Both the position numbers and the translations under genes were made by a program. The notes beneath the pieces were generated by a model. The model was given only the letters and a program-made list of their open reading frames with translations, had not been told where the DNA came from and ran no database searches. Below are positions 62,403 to 64,000 of a stretch of 64,000 nucleotides of DNA, one piece after another (positions within the stretch are counted from its first letter, which is position 1; every line of letters starts with the position of its first letter). The stretch comes from Flavobacterium jejuense (GTDB lineage: Bacteria > Bacteroidota > Bacteroidia > Flavobacteriales > Flavobacteriaceae): positions 153,179-217,178 of the forward strand of contig NZ_VEVQ02000009.1 in NCBI RefSeq assembly GCF_006491595.2, given 5' to 3'.

Positions 62403-63281
62403 ATGATAAAAGTCATCGTTAATTTAGTAAAATTTCCAATACTAATCACTTTAATGTTAGTTAGTTATTTTGCAAATGCACAAAAACTAGACAATGCACT
62501 TCTATGGAAAATCTCTGGTAATGGTGTTGAAAAACCATCTTATCTATATGGAACCATGCATGCAGTTTGCGAAACCAATATAGATACTGATGTGATGAAA
62601 GCTTTTGATGAAACCAATCAACTATATCTTGAAATTGACATGGATGACCCAAATTTACAAACAACAATGATGGGTAGTATGATGATGAAAGATGGAGTGA
62701 CTATCAGTTCATTAATCACTGAAGAAGAATCAAAAATAGTAGACAGTTTTTTAAAAGAAAATATTGGTTTTTCATTAAAAATGATTGATACATTTAAACC
62801 ATTTATGTTGAGTTCAATGTATTTACCAAAATTATTAGATTGCCCAATGAAAGCGGTAGATATGGAATTAATGAAAATAGCTACAGCACAAAATAAAGAA
62901 GTATTAGGATTAGAAACTATTGAAGATCAACTAAGTCTTTTTGATAAGATTCCATACAAAACTCAAATTGAAGAAATAGTAAAAACAGCTAAAAATAATA
63001 TGACTGATGACAGAAATGAAATGACAAAAATGTTAGCTGTATATAAAAGTGAAAACATTGAAGAAATGCTTGCTTTAACACAAGATTCAAAAAATAAGAT
63101 GTTTTCGGATTTTGCTGATGATTTATTAACAAAAAGAAATCAAAACTGGATTCCTATCATAGAAAAAACAGCTAAAGAAAGTCCAACGCTATTTGCAGTT
63201 GGTGCTGCACATTTAGCGGGTAAAGATGGTGTGATTAAATTACTTCGAAGAAAAGGGTATAAAGTAGAAGCTATAAAATAA
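62403..63281 (+). CDS. TraB/GumN family secreted protein
   Basis: This 292-residue protein has a signal peptide (about 1-26, ending ANAQ). The TraB/GumN pattern follows: LWKISGNGVEKPSYLYGTMHAVCE near the start, GLETIEDQLSLFDKIP in the middle, and VGAAHLAGKDGVIKLLRRKGYKVE at the end. The paired GTMH and GAAH motifs are thought to form a hydrolase-like site related to the Tiki proteases. It is the third gene of the sigma operon, with a terminator after. Confidence 0.92.
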   Translation: MIKVIVNLVKFPILITLMLVSYFANAQKLDNALLWKISGNGVEKPSYLYGTMHAVCETNIDTDVMKAFDETNQLYLEIDMDDPNLQTTMMGSMMMKDGVTISSLITEEESKIVDSFLKENIGFSLKMIDTFKPFMLSSMYLPKLLDCPMKAVDMELMKIATAQNKEVLGLETIEDQLSLFDKIPYKTQIEEIVKTAKNNMTDDRNEMTKMLAVYKSENIEEMLALTQDSKNKMFSDFADDLLTKRNQNWIPIIEKTAKESPTLFAVGAAHLAGKDGVIKLLRRKGYKVEAIK

Positions 63282-63301
63282 TTTCTATTTTAAATAAATT
63301 T

Positions 63302-63327
63302 AAGAGGCTTTTTTAGCCTCTTTTTTT
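63302..63327 (+). terminator. Terminator of the sigma operon
   Basis: Stem AAGAGGCT / AGCCTCTT with a short T loop, followed by a T-run. Confidence 0.85.
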
Positions 63328-63894
63328 ATCACTATAAATAAAACTCTTCTTATTCTAGCTCATAAAGTTTAATGAATAAGATGAAGAAATACCAAATTAC
63401 CATAGTTAATGAAACTCAAGATTTTAAAAATGGTTATAAAATTCCAAAATACATTAAACTTAAAAATTTATATCAAATTGAAATTATTGGAAAATAAAAA
63501 GTCATGACAATTCTATTTCAGAATCATTTGAATTAATTGATAGAATTTGTTCTCCATGTATGCTGAAATTTGACAAAAATAATAACAGTTGAACTACATT
63601 TTAATAAATTACATTTATCTAATTATAGAAATGTACCCTTTAATACTATTATTATTTTTTGCGAATTCCCGAGTAAAAAAATATAAATTAAAAATGGAAG
63701 ATTAAAGAGTATAGTTTAATAAAGCATTATAACAAAAAAGATTTACTGCGTTTTTCTTTTTTTGTTGTTCATTGGTACCTTGAAAGTTTATTTATTCTCT
63801 TCATAATTTCTATAAAAAGCGTTTAAAGTAAGCTGCTTTTATTATTAACAAACTAGTTTAAGCTACGTTTATCTTTTGATATTCTTTTAAACAA
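63328..63894. other. Intergenic region before the rRNA operon end, with possible gene remnants
   Basis: This stretch holds no solid gene. A 41-codon ORF at 63372-63497 (MNKMKKYQITIVNETQDFKN...) is followed in another frame by a stretch reading SHDNSISESFELIDRICSPCMLKFDKNNNS (63500-63592), which looks like the tail of a decayed or frameshifted small gene. The rest is AT-rich and unremarkable. Confidence 0.4.
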
Positions 63895-63924
63895 AAAACC
63901 CTCATCAAAAATGATGAGGGTTTT
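63895..63924 (-). terminator. rRNA operon terminator
   Basis: Stem AAAACCCTCATC / GATGAGGGTTTT with a T-run on the minus strand, 9 nt after the 5S 3' end. Confidence 0.9.
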
Positions 63925-63932
63925 AAAAGAAA

Positions 63933-64000
63933 GGCGACGACATACTCTCCCACATAACTGCAGTACCATCTGCGCAGTCGGGCTTAACTTCTCTGTTCGG
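63933..64000 (-). rRNA. rrf: 5S ribosomal RNA (3' part)
   Basis: The minus strand reads CCGAACAGAGAAGTTAAGCC at the window edge, continuing through the conserved GATGGTACTGC and GGGAGAGTA blocks to the 3' end at GTCGTCGCC. About 68 of roughly 110 nt are inside the window. The rest of the rRNA operon should lie to the right. Confidence 0.95.

Overview
The window is low-GC DNA from a member of the Bacteroidota, most likely a Flavobacterium-like member of the Flavobacteriaceae. This rests on TamB paired with a BamA-like lipoprotein, the fused mutase IcmF, DUF4197/DUF5723/DUF3810/PorT-like proteins, many short lipoproteins, and promoters of the Bacteroidota form TTG-N19-TAnnTTTG. No canonical ribosome-binding sites are apparent, and several starts are TTG or GTG.

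Layout. 1-3204: the N-terminal 1068 codons of a secreted BNR/PKD protein, which runs off the left edge. 3575-12488: DJ-1/PfpI protein, a 420-bp minisatellite, IcmF, a DUF4197 lipoprotein, two tandem copies of a probable small RNA, an alpha/beta hydrolase, and a pyrF operon. 12622-16610: a stress and envelope group (small Cys protein, Dps, CsbD, AI-2E transporter, two lipoproteins, MscS). 16702-26373: outer-membrane biogenesis and lipid transport (TamB, TamL-like protein, MlaE-MlaF-MlaD). 26456-30628: regulators (AraC-type protein, response regulator, CHASE3-PAS histidine kinase) and a YihY protein. 30888-34722: a second stress and envelope cluster of small membrane proteins, beta-barrels and lipoproteins. 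34832-37296: DUF5723 protein and prfA. 37486-44286: two paralogous iron-type uptake loci, each a TonB-dependent receptor plus PepSY-type membrane proteins; both promoters carry the same pair of 19-bp operator-like sites. 44703-46213: a Crp/Fnr regulator operon whose promoter carries two Crp/Fnr-like palindromes. 46424-54874: hydrolase, AraC-GyrI regulator, NagX-like membrane protein, an overlapping uncharacterised pair and other orphan genes. 55250-60960: PepD, a toxin-antitoxin pair, DUF3810 protein, a lipoprotein and a type II NADH dehydrogenase. 61251-63281: ECF sigma factor, membrane protein and TraB/GumN protein, preceded by a strongly foldable RNA element. The right edge enters the 3' end of a 5S rRNA gene on the minus strand.

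The most unusual content is non-coding. There are two 90-bp near-identical copies of a two-hairpin RNA whose hairpins share the loop CTCAT. Three separate intergenic regions hold degenerate tandem repeats with the same 21-bp period, about two helical turns. A roughly 150-nt structured element ends 5 nt before the sigma-factor start codon. The receptor operators and the Crp/Fnr palindromes give testable regulatory circuits. One PepSY gene is broken by a single extra T in a T9 run.

No tRNA, insertion sequence, CRISPR array or prophage was recognised. All identifications come from reading the sequence and from recalled family features; no database search was run.
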